From the NCBI GenBank assembly GCA_028718125.1, contig JAQUMN010000022.1, positions 1 through 56,513 on the forward strand: a DNA stretch of 56,513 bases, written 5' to 3'. A program made the translations under genes and the position numbers. Shown piece after piece: positions 6,887 to 15,682 of this stretch; within the stretch, counting starts at the first letter, position 1, and every line of letters begins with the position of its first letter. The notes under the pieces are model-generated. The model saw only the letters and a program-made list of their open reading frames with translations, was not told the origin of the DNA and made no database searches. The stretch comes from Kiritimatiellia bacterium (GTDB taxonomy: Bacteria; Verrucomicrobiota; Kiritimatiellia; JAAZAB01).

Positions 6887-8644
6887 TTATTCGCCGCCAG
6901 TTACGCTTAAAATCTCTTCCATACTGGAAATGCCCTGCTTGACTTTCTCCAGTCCTACCATACGGAGCGTCATCATACCGTTATGGATGGCCTTTTCGGC
7001 AAGGGTTTTGGCGTTCGCGCTTTTTAAAATCAATTGTCGAACGGCATCATCCACCACCAGGACTTCCATCAAGGCGCCGCGCCCCCGGTACCCGGTATTC
7101 AGACACTTCGGGCAACCAACCGGCATAAACAAGGTGGCACCCTCAAAATATTTGGCGTCCAGGTTATACAATCGTAGATTGTCCAGAGAGAGTTCCGCCG
7201 ACTTGCGGCAGACCGTGCAGAGCTTCTTATACAGGCGCTGGGCCTGGGCCATAATCACCGACGAGGATAGCAGGAACGCCTCGATACCCATATCCCGCAG
7301 ACGGGTGATGGCGCCCGCCGCATCGTTGGTATGCAAGGTGCTGAGCACCAGATGGCCGGTAAGCGCGGCTTTCACGGCAATGGCCGCAGTTTCCTGGTCA
7401 CGGATTTCACCCACCATGACAACGTCGGGGTCCTGGCGCAAAATTGCCCGTAAGGCATTGGCAAACGTCAATCCAACGTCTTCATTGATCTGGACCTGAT
7501 TAATCCCAACTAACTGATACTCCACGGGATCTTCGGTAGTGACAATGTTAACGTCAGGCTTGTTCAGATCCTGCAGGCAGGAATACAATGTTGTGGTTTT
7601 ACCACTGCCGGTAGGCCCGGTGACCAGAATAATGCCGTGTGGCTGGCTGATCGCATAAATCAGGGATTCCTTGGCCTTAGCGTCCAGGTCCAGGGCTGAA
7701 AGACTGGGCGCCAGGTTAGTCTTGTCCAAAATACGCATGACGATTTTTTCGCCATGGATCATAGGCAGCAGGCTGACGCGCACATCAACGTCCTTGCCCA
7801 GGGCCTTGATCTTGAACCGGCCATCCTGCGGAATACGCCGTTCGGCGATATCCATATCGGACAGAATCTTAATGCGGGAAATGATGGCCGACTGCAGGGT
7901 TTTCGGCGGACTGGGGACTTCGTAGAGATCGCCGTCAACGCGGTACCGCAGACGCAGGGCTTTTTCCATCGGCTCGATGTGAATATCGCTGGCCCGTCGC
8001 CGCATGGCTTCCACCATGATGGAGTTGACGATGCGGATCACAGGGGCGCCCTCGGCGCTCTCCAGCATCTGGTCCAGGCTGATTTCTTCTTTCTTTTCGT
8101 GCCCGACTTCCACCTCTTCGTTTTCCATCATGTCCTTGAACATATCTTCCAGCCCCGGCGCGGCCTTTTCCGTGAATTTTTGAAGGACCTCTTTCACTTC
8201 CCGCTCCGCCGCCACGACAGGCACGACGTTCAGACCGGTCATCGTCTGGATTTCGTCCAGCGCGCTTATATTGAAAGGGTCCCCCACAGCTACCGTCAGA
8301 ATTTTCCCTGCCTTGGCGATCGGAATGGCCACAAGCTTATTGCACATCGGCTGCGAAATCAGATCCAGCAACTGGCCGTCCGGGATAAAGTGTGCGAGAG
8401 TCATCGGCGGGACGGCCAGATATTCGGCAAGGGCCAGGGTTAGATCCGTATCCGAAACAATATTGTGTTCCATCAGGTATTCCTCAAGGCGCTTGCCGTC
8501 GGCCTGCGCCCCTGCGCGCGCTTTCTGAAGCGTGTCCATATCAAGCATGTTGCGCCGCAACAAGATGGCCGCGATATTGTCCGCCAATGATTCCCTCTCG
8601 GGGAGGACGGCATTGTGTTTTCCAACTATCTGCTCATCGGGCAT
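6887..8644 (-). CDS. gspE: Type II secretion/type IV pilus assembly ATPase (GspE/PilB)
   Basis: The start is set at ATG 8644 (585 residues) because GAGGG stands at the right distance; a TTG 15 bp upstream is a poorer choice. Residues about 10-170 form the MshEN (T2SSE N-terminal) domain. The ATPase core has Walker A GPTGSGKTTT, the Asp box TTEDPVEYQ, Walker B DPDVVMVGEIRDQETA and the His box GHLVLSTLHTNDA. A zinc-binding tetracysteine insert follows (CTVC and CPKC about 40 residues apart), as in other GspE/PilB proteins. It is a cytoplasmic hexamer that drives pilin or pseudopilin assembly through GspF, encoded next. The MshEN domain often binds c-di-GMP, but I did not confirm the ligand motif here. 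Confidence 0.94.
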   Translation of the reverse strand: MPDEQIVGKHNAVLPERESLADNIAAILLRRNMLDMDTLQKARAGAQADGKRLEEYLMEHNIVSDTDLTLALAEYLAVPPMTLAHFIPDGQLLDLISQPMCNKLVAIPIAKAGKILTVAVGDPFNISALDEIQTMTGLNVVPVVAAEREVKEVLQKFTEKAAPGLEDMFKDMMENEEVEVGHEKKEEISLDQMLESAEGAPVIRIVNSIMVEAMRRRASDIHIEPMEKALRLRYRVDGDLYEVPSPPKTLQSAIISRIKILSDMDIAERRIPQDGRFKIKALGKDVDVRVSLLPMIHGEKIVMRILDKTNLAPSLSALDLDAKAKESLIYAISQPHGIILVTGPTGSGKTTTLYSCLQDLNKPDVNIVTTEDPVEYQLVGINQVQINEDVGLTFANALRAILRQDPDVVMVGEIRDQETAAIAVKAALTGHLVLSTLHTNDAAGAITRLRDMGIEAFLLSSSVIMAQAQRLYKKLCTVCRKSAELSLDNLRLYNLDAKYFEGATLFMPVGCPKCLNTGYRGRGALMEVLVVDDAVRQLILKSANAKTLAEKAIHNGMMTLRMVGLEKVKQGISSMEEILSVTGGE

Positions 8645-8684
8645 GGCAAGAGCCCTCAAATTAGGCCCCGCAAGGCGGGGCGAC

Positions 8685-8778
8685 TTTTATTCTGTGCGGA
8701 TTGTCATCCTGAACGCAGTGAAGGATCTCTCGCGGCAAGATTCCTCGCTACGCTCGGAATAACAACAAAGACGGATTG
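8685..8778. repeat. Dispersed 94-bp repeat, copy 1
   Basis: From TTTTATTCTG to ACGGATTG this sequence is repeated in reverse orientation at 56395-56513 with nearly complete identity, except that the other copy has 25 extra bases between GTGAAG and GATCTC. It is built of two palindromic halves, TGTCATCCTGAACGCAGTG and CGCTACGCTCGGAATAACA. It lies just upstream of the gspE start on the minus strand. No coding potential. Confidence 0.8.
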
Positions 8779-8801
8779 TCCGCCATAGGCGGAACCGCCT
8801 C

Positions 8802-8859
8802 CGGCGGAAAATTCCTATGCATTTAATTAGGCCGCCAACGGCGGAAAATTCCTGTGCAT
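8802..8859. repeat. Direct repeat pair in the gspE upstream region
   Basis: The 20-base core CGGCGGAAAATTCCTNTGCA occurs at 8802-8821 and 8839-8858, 37 bp apart, with a single difference (A or G). Each copy begins in a CCGCC/GGCGG hairpin. The 310 bases between the divergent gspE and MshEN genes thus consist largely of repeats; promoters for both genes must lie here but were not recognised. Confidence 0.6.
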
Positions 8860-8954
8860 CGAAATGAAGTCTTGTTTCATTGTTCAATAGCGCTTATATT
8901 AAACCCGGCAAATCAGAGAATCAACATATTTATTCGTTACCCGCGGGGTGCCGC

Positions 8955-9800
8955 ATGGCTGATCTTCAAAATACCAAATCGTCGTCCGAAGCCGAAACGG
9001 AAATCTGGAACACTATCGCCTATTTCGAAAAAATCCTGGAAGCGCTTCCCCATGACCGGCTCTCGCTGGAAACGCTGGCCAGCGTCTATGAAAAGGTCGG
9101 CGATCATACCCGCGCCAAGGCCTACTCGCTTCGCCTGGTCCAGGTGCTGATTGACGAAGCCGATGAAGACGGCATCGACGAGCTGCTCGGAAAAATACGG
9201 AGGTTTGACCAGGACGATCCCGAGGTCAAGAATGCCATCAACCGCTTGGAAACCCTGAAACCCGCGAAAGTCATGGCAGTGGTGCGAGACGATATTGACC
9301 AGCTGTCGCGCCGCTCCACGAATATTGCCGGTGAAATTTCCATGGCCTGGAACCTGCTCCGGGCTAACAAGCTCAATCAGGAAGACTACACGCGCGTGGT
9401 GCACGATCTCTCGGAAAATTCAGCCCGCACCCCGAACATGCCGGTCTCCACCCTGCATGTGCTCCAGGATCGCGAGCACCCTGCGTTTAATGATATCCTT
9501 GCGTTCGTGTCCTCGACCTGCAACATGCCGATTCTTTCGTTGGCCAACTTCGATATTCAGCCGTCCACGGCCGCGCTGTTGCCCATGGAATTCTGTATCC
9601 AGCGCGGCGTCATTGTATTTGAACTCATGGGCAACGACGCCCTGGTAGCCATCCTGAACCCATACGACACCCAACTACCCCGGGACCTTGAAGACCTGAC
9701 CGGCAAAACCTGCCATCGCTACTTGGCGCCCCCCGCCGACTTCGATGCCGCCCTGGGAAGGATAAAAAAGATGAAGGCGGAGCAGCAATCCTCAGTATAG
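8955..9800 (+). CDS. Stand-alone MshEN-domain protein with helical N-terminal part
   Basis: Start set at ATG 8955 (281 residues, MADLQNTKSSSEAETEIW); an in-frame start 75 bp earlier lies in repeat-like DNA. Residues about 12-100 look like TPR-type helices (YFEKILEALPHDRLSLETLA, YEKVGDHTRAKAYSLRLVQV). Residues about 185-275 match the MshEN/T2SSE-N fold: STCNMPILSLANFDIQPS, then LLPMEFCIQRG, then ALVAILNPYD and LEDLTGK. In GspE/PilB this fold sits in front of the ATPase; here no ATPase follows. It could be a c-di-GMP sensor or adaptor that touches the secretion ATPase encoded divergently. It converges with gspB and their ends overlap by 9 bp. Function inferred from domain and context only. Confidence 0.75.
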   Translation: MADLQNTKSSSEAETEIWNTIAYFEKILEALPHDRLSLETLASVYEKVGDHTRAKAYSLRLVQVLIDEADEDGIDELLGKIRRFDQDDPEVKNAINRLETLKPAKVMAVVRDDIDQLSRRSTNIAGEISMAWNLLRANKLNQEDYTRVVHDLSENSARTPNMPVSTLHVLQDREHPAFNDILAFVSSTCNMPILSLANFDIQPSTAALLPMEFCIQRGVIVFELMGNDALVAILNPYDTQLPRDLEDLTGKTCHRYLAPPADFDAALGRIKKMKAEQQSSV

Positions 9801-10598
9801 TGTCATGCCCATCTTCAGCGACCGGGTCTCCTGGCCGCATTTCAATACCACGCTGTCCCGGCGGATTTCGACCAGGGTAACGCCCTCGATCTGATCTCCC
9901 AGGAGAATCAGCCGATTATTCAAGCGCGCACCCGCCTGGCCGGAACGAACATTACTGAAAACGGCCGAAAGCTTCAGCTGCGGCCAGACTACCGGCTCAG
10001 GACTGGGTACGGCTACCGGCAATACCTGTATATTAACAAGGGGTAAAGCCATGTTCTCCCTGTCTTCCTGCTCATCCCCGAAAGCCGGCGCGGACGCGGC
10101 CGCCGGGCTGATCCATGGCACGGGAGCAAGCGTTGATAAAGGCGTCTGTGCCGGCGCAGCCACCGGTTTGTGCATTGCCGCAGCCGGCGGAGGGGGCGTT
10201 TGAATCGCCGGCTTGCCCGGGACCGCACGGGCATTGGTCAAATCCGGCATAAATATGCCAAGCAAGGCTTGCAGCGGCGATTGGTCCAGGACCAGCGTCA
10301 TCAATAGTCCGCCGCCCCATAAGATTAGAATGCAGAAAATAATAATGCCGACAATACGCCTCCACGATTTTCCCGGCTGGATAGGTTTTTCCGGACCGGC
10401 CATTGCCGGTGGCACCGCCGGCACCGGCTGGTCCACCGGCAATGGCCGGTTCACCAACAATGGCCGGCTCGCCGGCTCAGGACGAGGCGATACAGGCATG
10501 GAATCCGGCACGTAAGGCACCGCTGCGTCCTTTAAAGGAACATGATTGCTTTCAGATTCTTCCTGCTGTCTCTTTAAAGCATCTTGAATCAAGCTCAT
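9792..10598 (-). CDS. gspB: General secretion pathway protein GspB (ExeB-like)
   Basis: Start ATG 10598 (268 residues) begins MSLIQDALKRQQEE, the signature start of GspB proteins, and overlaps the stop of the ExeA-like gene as ATGA, implying translational coupling. A single membrane helix (IVGIIIFCILILWGGGLLM) follows a proline-rich cytoplasmic stretch whose DNA contains repeated GGCCGG/CACCGGC units. A long periplasmic proline/alanine linker leads to a C-terminal GspB domain, KLSAVFSNVRSGQAGARLNN then GDQIEGVTLVEIRRDSVVLK. With GspA it forms the inner-membrane complex that places the secretin in the peptidoglycan and outer membrane. No secretin gene (gspD/pilQ) is in the window. Confidence 0.88.
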   Translation of the reverse strand: MSLIQDALKRQQEESESNHVPLKDAAVPYVPDSMPVSPRPEPASRPLLVNRPLPVDQPVPAVPPAMAGPEKPIQPGKSWRRIVGIIIFCILILWGGGLLMTLVLDQSPLQALLGIFMPDLTNARAVPGKPAIQTPPPPAAAMHKPVAAPAQTPLSTLAPVPWISPAAASAPAFGDEQEDRENMALPLVNIQVLPVAVPSPEPVVWPQLKLSAVFSNVRSGQAGARLNNRLILLGDQIEGVTLVEIRRDSVVLKCGQETRSLKMGMTLY

Positions 10599-11404
10599 GA
10601 TCCACCCTCCAACTGCTGAATGGCCTTCGACACACATGCCCCATCAAGTCGTCGGATCCTCGCCACGTATCCCGCCAGCAGGGCAACATCGCACACGGCA
10701 TTAATCAGGCGCGGAATGCCAGCGGAGTAATGATACACGCGGCACACGGCTTCGTCACTGAATATCTCTTCGCCTTCCCACCCGGCCGTCTTCAGGCGAT
10801 GTTCAATGTATTGCTTCAGCTCATTTTCTGTTAAAGGGAAAAGATGATAGCGCACCGTAATCCGCTGACGAAGCTGGCGCAGTTCCGGCGCCGCCAGCCG
10901 CTGGCTGAGTTCCGGCTGTCCGCAAAGCACAATCTGAAGGAGTTTATGCTGGTCAGTTTCCAGATTGGAAAGCAGGCGAACCTGCTCCAGCACCGCTGGC
11001 GCCAGGTCCTGCGCTTCATCAATAATCAGGGCCACGTTGTTATCCTGACGTAACTGCTCCAGTAAAAATGCATTCAAGGTTTCCAGACAGGCCAGCCGAT
11101 CCCGCCCTTTAGCCGCCAGCCCAAAGTCGTGCAGTATCGCCCGCAGCAGTTGATTCTCCGTCAGCCACGGGTTTAACACCAGGGAGGTTTTGACGCTCCG
11201 CGACAGTGACGCCAGCACGGCCCGGCAGATCGTTGTCTTGCCGGACCCGACTTCACCCGTCAGCTCTATGAAACCTTTGCGATGCTCAATTCCGTAAATG
11301 AGGTGATCAAACGCCTCGCGGTGATGCTGGGCGAAAAACAGAAACCGGGGATCCGGCGTGATATTAAAAGGCGCTTCCTTGAATCCGTAGAATCGCAGGT
11401 ACAT
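10595..11404 (-). CDS. gspA: ExeA/GspA family AAA+ ATPase
   Basis: Start ATG 11404 (269 residues, MYLRFYGFKEAPFNITPDPR) matches the usual first residues of ExeA-type ATPases; the open frame reaches further upstream without homology. Walker A is GEVGSGKTTI, Walker B NVALIIDEAQDL, and the sensor region is LLQIVLCGQPELSQRL, followed by LRQRITVRYHLFPLTENELK and the C-terminal helical lid. It lacks the transmembrane and peptidoglycan-binding part of full-length Aeromonas ExeA, as many short homologues do. It energises GspB-dependent secretin assembly. The ATGA overlap with gspB supports the partnership. No Shine-Dalgarno sequence is evident before the start. Confidence 0.9.
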   Translation of the reverse strand: MYLRFYGFKEAPFNITPDPRFLFFAQHHREAFDHLIYGIEHRKGFIELTGEVGSGKTTICRAVLASLSRSVKTSLVLNPWLTENQLLRAILHDFGLAAKGRDRLACLETLNAFLLEQLRQDNNVALIIDEAQDLAPAVLEQVRLLSNLETDQHKLLQIVLCGQPELSQRLAAPELRQLRQRITVRYHLFPLTENELKQYIEHRLKTAGWEGEEIFSDEAVCRVYHYSAGIPRLINAVCDVALLAGYVARIRRLDGACVSKAIQQLEGGS

Positions 11405-11665
11405 AAATAAAAAAATGGTTGATGGTTGACGACTATTCAGGTGACTGTCCAATTACGGAAAGCAGACAACCACGGATGGCACTGATTTCACGGATATAGA
11501 CAATATGATTGAAAAACAAGGGCGTTCTCCTTTCTCTTCGCCAATATCCGTGTCAACCCGCCTGCTGCAACGCTGTGCGTAGCACTGCGGGCAGGTCCGT
11601 GTTCATCCGTGGTAAAAAACTGCCGGGCTTCGGTAATTTGCAGAGCAGCTACGACGGTTAACGGT
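11405..11665. other. Intergenic region made of dispersed repeats
   Basis: No gene. It holds two ATCCGTG/CACGGAT stretches (CACGGATGGCACTGATTTCA near 11472 and GTCCGTGTTCATCCGTGG near 11597) and a hairpin element at 11557-11595 (CCCGCCTGCTGCAACGC ... GCACTGCGGGCAGG). Similar hairpins lie at 16489, 30825 and 36689. Confidence 0.55.
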
Positions 11666-12541
11666 TTAATGCTCCTCATGATTGGCATGGCCTTCCGCTT
11701 GCTCGCGTTCACACACATGCCGACGCTGAAACATGATCGTCTGCCGCATGGCCGCGGGCGGCACACGGGCATGGCCGGCCTCGACCAGTTCCGCCACCCG
11801 CGCGCGAATACCTGCCCTCTCCGGGAACAGCGCCAGCATATCCCGGTAGCACCTCAGGGCACGGGGCACGTCTCCACTTTCCTCATACAACAGCCCGCGA
11901 TAGGTCAGCATCTCGGCCCGATCCAGCCGCGACTGGGTTTGATCCGACCCGGGATCCCGCTCCCAAAGCCGCCCGGCAGCGTCAAATGCGCGCGCGGCCT
12001 CGGCCGGAGCGCCTCTTTTGAGCGCCAACCGCCCCTTTTCCAGGTAAACACGGTAGTCCTTAGGATTGTTCGCCCGGGCTTCGTTCAGCACGCGTTCGGC
12101 GAGATCCGGACGGCCACCCTCGTCCGCCAGCCAGAATGCGGCCACAACGTAGGCCTCAACATTATGCTTGTCCGCACGGGTCGCTAAATACAACCACGGC
12201 ACCAATTCGTTCACGCCTTCCGCATGCAAGTGCACGTGCCCTTCGGGGACAACAATCTGGCCCATGCGCGTAAACCAGTTCGTAAAGGCCTGCCGCCGAT
12301 ACGTGCCCACGCCCATGTGAAAGGTCCGGTCGGCGGCCTCGAAAAGTTTATCGCCAACGGCAACGCGGCTGGCGCCAAGCGCTTTGAGCGCCACCGAACC
12401 GGACGTTGCCGGCGAATCCGTTTCATCGCCGGGCATCAGCAGCTCGCTGGTCAGCCGGCAGCAGAGCGCAAACGCAATTCCCCACATAACCGCCAGGATC
12501 AGCGCCACCCATATTCCCGCCCTGGCTTGCGGCCCTTTCAT
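11666..12541 (-). CDS. Membrane-anchored TPR protein in an ABC-2 transporter operon
   Basis: A 291-residue protein with an N-terminal hydrophobic helix (IWVALILAVMWGIAFALCC, about 10-28), probably a membrane anchor, then a soluble part with at least four TPR-like repeats from about residue 115: NVEAYVVAAFWLADEGGRPD, DYRVYLEKGRLALKRGAPAE, AEMLTYRGLLYEESGDVPRA. The C-terminal tail is His/Glu-rich (HVCEREQAEGHANHEEH), possibly metal-binding. Its ATG overlaps the stop of the permease gene (ATGA), so the two are translated together. It presumably acts as a partner or sensor of the transporter. Not recognised beyond the TPR fold. Confidence 0.75.
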   Translation of the reverse strand: MKGPQARAGIWVALILAVMWGIAFALCCRLTSELLMPGDETDSPATSGSVALKALGASRVAVGDKLFEAADRTFHMGVGTYRRQAFTNWFTRMGQIVVPEGHVHLHAEGVNELVPWLYLATRADKHNVEAYVVAAFWLADEGGRPDLAERVLNEARANNPKDYRVYLEKGRLALKRGAPAEAARAFDAAGRLWERDPGSDQTQSRLDRAEMLTYRGLLYEESGDVPRALRCYRDMLALFPERAGIRARVAELVEAGHARVPPAAMRQTIMFQRRHVCEREQAEGHANHEEH

Positions 12542-13326
12542 AGCATCGCGCCCCGTGCGAACCGCTTGTTACGGTAAGCCAGCCAGCCAAGCGTCAGGAG
12601 CACGGCAGTCATCAGCAAGCCGTAAACCAATATCCACAGCACCATTATGCCGGACACAGGCGGCCAACCGTAAACTAACCGGCTACGCAAGTCAAAGAGT
12701 TCCAAATGAGGCAAGGCGTAATATATTACCATGAGCCCGGTCTGCATCGCGCCCCGCGCCATAAACACCAGATCCGGCACGCGCGGCAGGACCAGCCAGG
12801 CAGCCAACGTGACCACGTAGGTCAGCGCCGAGGCCGCATCCGCATTGAGGCGCGTTGAAAAGGCGATGCCCAGCGCTATAATGATTCCCAACAGGACCAG
12901 ATGTAAAAGCCCGGCCTGCGCCAGCACCACTCCGCCGAAGACGCCTCCGCGCAGAACGACCACAACCGCCAACAGCGCGTAAAACAAGAGCGTGGCTGCG
13001 CTCACCACAACCCACGCGCCCAGCCATTTACCGATCAAAATCTCCGCCCGGTTGACCGGCTTGGCCAGCAGAGGAAAAATCGTGCCCTGCCGTTCTTCCT
13101 GTGGCAACTGGCGGGTGCTGAGGGACACCGCCAAAATCCAGGAGCATACCCACGCCAGCAACAGCCCTATTTCTTTCAGATAACTGACAACCTGGCTCAG
13201 CCCAAATAGATTGAGCGCCATGAGCGTCGCCAGGAAAGCCGCCAGCAGGATGAACATGACATAGATGTCCTTGCGTCGAAGCATCTCCAGCCACACCAGC
13301 CAGGCCAATGTCAGGATCCGGATCAT
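12538..13326 (-). CDS. ABC-2 type transporter permease
   Basis: A 262-residue membrane protein with about six hydrophobic segments, among them LLLAWVCSWILAVSLST, WVVVSAATLLFYALLAVVVV, LLHLVLLGIIIALGIAF and IMVLWILVYGLLMTAVLLTL. The segment RQLPQEERQGTIFPLLAKPV is the coupling element typical of NosY/GldF-type ABC-2 permeases, which have similar EEKRSGTL... segments. It overlaps the upstream ATPase gene (13323-13326, ATGA) and the downstream TPR gene the same way. Substrate unknown; NosDFY-like or glycolipid exporters are possible. Confidence 0.87.
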   Translation of the reverse strand: MIRILTLAWLVWLEMLRRKDIYVMFILLAAFLATLMALNLFGLSQVVSYLKEIGLLLAWVCSWILAVSLSTRQLPQEERQGTIFPLLAKPVNRAEILIGKWLGAWVVVSAATLLFYALLAVVVVLRGGVFGGVVLAQAGLLHLVLLGIIIALGIAFSTRLNADAASALTYVVTLAAWLVLPRVPDLVFMARGAMQTGLMVIYYALPHLELFDLRSRLVYGWPPVSGIMVLWILVYGLLMTAVLLTLGWLAYRNKRFARGAML

Positions 13327-14048
13327 GAGACCGCCTTGATGAAATATTGTTCCAGGCTTTCGCCGGCTTTGACCAGCTCCGCCACGCGGCCTTCCGCGAC
13401 CAAACGCCCGTTCGCCAGAATGCCGACGCAGTCACACACGCGCTCCACTTCCGAAAGCTCATGCGAGGAAAAGAATACCGTCTTGCCGCGCTTCCGGAGC
13501 ACGGCGATGATTTCACGGATACGCAGCCGCCCCAGCGGATCGAGCCCGCTGGCGGGCTCATCCAGGATCACGAGGTCCGGATCATTAACCAGGGCCTGGG
13601 CCAGGCCGATGCGCTGGAGCATCCCGCGCGAATAGGTTGCCAGCCGGCGATTGGCCGCCGTTTCCAGGCCGACCAGGGCAAGCAGTTCGTCTGCCTGCGC
13701 GTTCCTCGCGGCGCGCGACAGGCCAAAGAGCCGCCCGGCTGTAAGCAACAGTTCGCGTCCCGTTAGAAACCGGTAGGTATCCGGTTGTTCCGGTAGATAA
13801 CCAATCCGGCGCCGGGCAATTGTCTGCCGGACATCCTCATCGAACAGCCGCGCAGCGCCGGCAGTGGCCTCAATGAATCCGAGCAGAACGTGCATAGTGG
13901 TGGTCTTGCCCGCGCCGTTGGGGCCCAGGAAGCCATACACCTGACCCGGGGCAACACTCAGGCTCAGCCCTTGCAGGGCGCGCACTGCGCTGCCGCGCGC
14001 GCCAGGGAATTCAACCACTAAATTTTGAATGTCAATGGCGTTGGACAT
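13323..14048 (-). CDS. ABC transporter ATP-binding protein
   Basis: Start ATG 14048 (241 residues) is chosen because MSNAIDIQNLVVEFPG is where family similarity begins; in-frame starts at 14063 and 14096 are possible. It has Walker A GPNGAGKTTT, the Q-loop GYLPEQPD, an ABC signature variant YSRGMLQRIGLAQAL, Walker B DLVILDEPASGLDP and the H-loop FFSSHELSEV. The sequence type (CcmA/NodI-like) pairs with ABC-2 permeases, here encoded by the overlapping downstream gene. It is the first gene of the three-gene operon ATPase-permease-TPR. Confidence 0.93.
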   Translation of the reverse strand: MSNAIDIQNLVVEFPGARGSAVRALQGLSLSVAPGQVYGFLGPNGAGKTTTMHVLLGFIEATAGAARLFDEDVRQTIARRRIGYLPEQPDTYRFLTGRELLLTAGRLFGLSRAARNAQADELLALVGLETAANRRLATYSRGMLQRIGLAQALVNDPDLVILDEPASGLDPLGRLRIREIIAVLRKRGKTVFFSSHELSEVERVCDCVGILANGRLVAEGRVAELVKAGESLEQYFIKAVS

Positions 14049-14078
14049 AGGTTTTGGAAACATGAAACGCGCAACATA

Positions 14079-14264
14079 TTTAACCGCAAAGAACACAAAA
14101 ACCGCAAAATTAATGTAATACGATCAGACATTTTCTTGCTTAATATTCTCCGCGATCTTTGCGATCTCTGCGGTTCATTGATTCTTATTTAGATTGGTTT
14201 TCGCTCTTTTCCGGTCCGGCATCCGCCGTCTGTCCTCTGTCGTCTGCGTCTGCGTCTGTATCTT
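14079..14264. repeat. Degenerate inverted repeat plus 7-bp tract between argH and the ABC operon
   Basis: AACCGCAAAGA (14082-14092) and TCTCTGCGGTT (14165-14175) form an 11-bp inverted repeat with one mismatch, with further copies of the CGCAAA / TTTGCG words between. At 14219-14264 comes a tract of TCTGTCG-type units (TCCGCCG, TCTGTCC, TCTGTCG, then 6-bp TCTGCG units). It occupies most of the space between the two genes. Confidence 0.55.
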
Positions 14265-14265
14265 C

Positions 14266-15666
14266 CTACATCGGATACGGTATTCGCAACAATCGTGAAA
14301 TGGTCTTGAAATATCGCCGTTTTTCGTTCTCAGCCGAGGCCCGTTCAGCGGCAAGCTGGCGGGCCATGCCGGCGAAATCCAACCCCGCCGTGGCGCCGGC
14401 ATGTGTTTTCAGCGCGATAGCACGGTCGGGGTCCAGATCGTCCAGTTCATCCAGGTGTTTTTTGACATAATGGTAAGCGTCCCGGAAAGGCATCCCGCGG
14501 GCTACCAGGCTCAGCGCATGATCGGCGGCAAATACCGCCGGAGTAAATCCCCGCCGCAAAGCCTCCCGGTTGATCTTCAAGCCGGCAACCAGCGACGCCA
14601 TGATCCGGAGGCTCGCGCGCGTCATTGTCATTCCCAGCATAAATGGCTCCTTGGTTTCCTGCAAGTCGCGGTTATAGCCGCTGGGCAGGCCCTTGATAAT
14701 GTCCATGACGGTTTGGTTGCACGCCATGACTCGCGCCGTACGCGCACGCACCAGCTCCAGCACATCCGGGTTATTCTTCTGCGGCATAATACTGCTCCCG
14801 GTGCACATGTCTGGCGACAAACTGAAGTAATCGAACTCCGGCATCATGAAGAGCATCAGATCCTCGCTCAGCCGCGAAAGGGTGATCATGACCTGGCTCA
14901 GCGCCGACAGGATACCACTCTCCAATTTACCGCGGCTGTTGCCGGCATGCAGAACATTATGGATCGGGCGACGGAACCCCAAAAGATCCGAAACCTGCCG
15001 GCGGTCGAGCGGCAGAGGGACGCCATAACCGGCGGCTGACCCCAGGGGGCACTGATCGTTCAGGTCATAGACGCCTTTCAGCAAGCGTATATCGTCAAGC
15101 AGGTCTTCCGTATAGGCCGATGCCCACAATCCAACCGAGCTGGGCATTGCCGGCTGGAGATGGGTCCGACCCACCATTGCCACGCCACGGTTCCGCCGCG
15201 CCTGTATCAGCAGGGCTGAGCCCAACGCCAATGCTTCCTCAATAACCGCCAGCAATTGCTCTTTGGCAAACAGGCGCAAATCCACAGCCACCTGGTCGTT
15301 CCGGCTGCGACCGGTATGGATTTTGCGCCCCAGGGCGCCGAGCCGACTGGTTAATTCGCGTTCTACCGCCAGGTGCACATCCTGGTCCTGGAGCGTGATG
15401 GTAAAGGCGCCACGGTCCGCCCGGCGCATTATGCGCGCAAGTTCGGCAATCACACGGTCACGATCCCGCGCGGAAAAAAGATGCGGTTTAAGGGGCAGAC
15501 CGGCCAGCATGGTCACATGCGCCGCGGAGCCGATACAATCGGCATCCACCAGGCACATATCCAATTTCACATCTTTGCCTGCCGTGTATGCCAAAACGTC
15601 TGTGCGAATGGTTCCGATCATGGTCCGGCCAACGCCGGCGGTGTGTTTTGAGATGGTATTTTTCAT
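14266..15666 (-). CDS. argH: Argininosuccinate lyase
   Basis: A 466-residue cytoplasmic enzyme of the fumarase/aspartase superfamily, catalysing the last step of arginine synthesis (argininosuccinate to arginine and fumarate). The diagnostic loop GSSIMPQKNNPDVLELVRAR carries the catalytic serine, and KIHTGRSRNDQVAVDLRLF and MVGRTHLQPAMPSSVGLWA are the other two family signatures. The N-terminus lacks the usual LWGGRF sequence and begins instead with about 35 unusual residues before DADCIGSAAHVTML. It is the last gene of an apparent operon with a zinc-ribbon protein (16 bp upstream) and FmdB. argG is not in the window. Start ATG 15666 has an AAGGA sequence upstream. Confidence 0.93.
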   Translation of the reverse strand: MKNTISKHTAGVGRTMIGTIRTDVLAYTAGKDVKLDMCLVDADCIGSAAHVTMLAGLPLKPHLFSARDRDRVIAELARIMRRADRGAFTITLQDQDVHLAVERELTSRLGALGRKIHTGRSRNDQVAVDLRLFAKEQLLAVIEEALALGSALLIQARRNRGVAMVGRTHLQPAMPSSVGLWASAYTEDLLDDIRLLKGVYDLNDQCPLGSAAGYGVPLPLDRRQVSDLLGFRRPIHNVLHAGNSRGKLESGILSALSQVMITLSRLSEDLMLFMMPEFDYFSLSPDMCTGSSIMPQKNNPDVLELVRARTARVMACNQTVMDIIKGLPSGYNRDLQETKEPFMLGMTMTRASLRIMASLVAGLKINREALRRGFTPAVFAADHALSLVARGMPFRDAYHYVKKHLDELDDLDPDRAIALKTHAGATAGLDFAGMARQLAAERASAENEKRRYFKTISRLLRIPYPM

Positions 15667-15682
15667 TGACTTAAATCCTTGG

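Noticed and set aside
8802..8859. CRISPR array
   Set aside because: Only two direct repeats 37 bp apart with intergenic hairpins, no further repeat-spacer units and no cas genes in the window.
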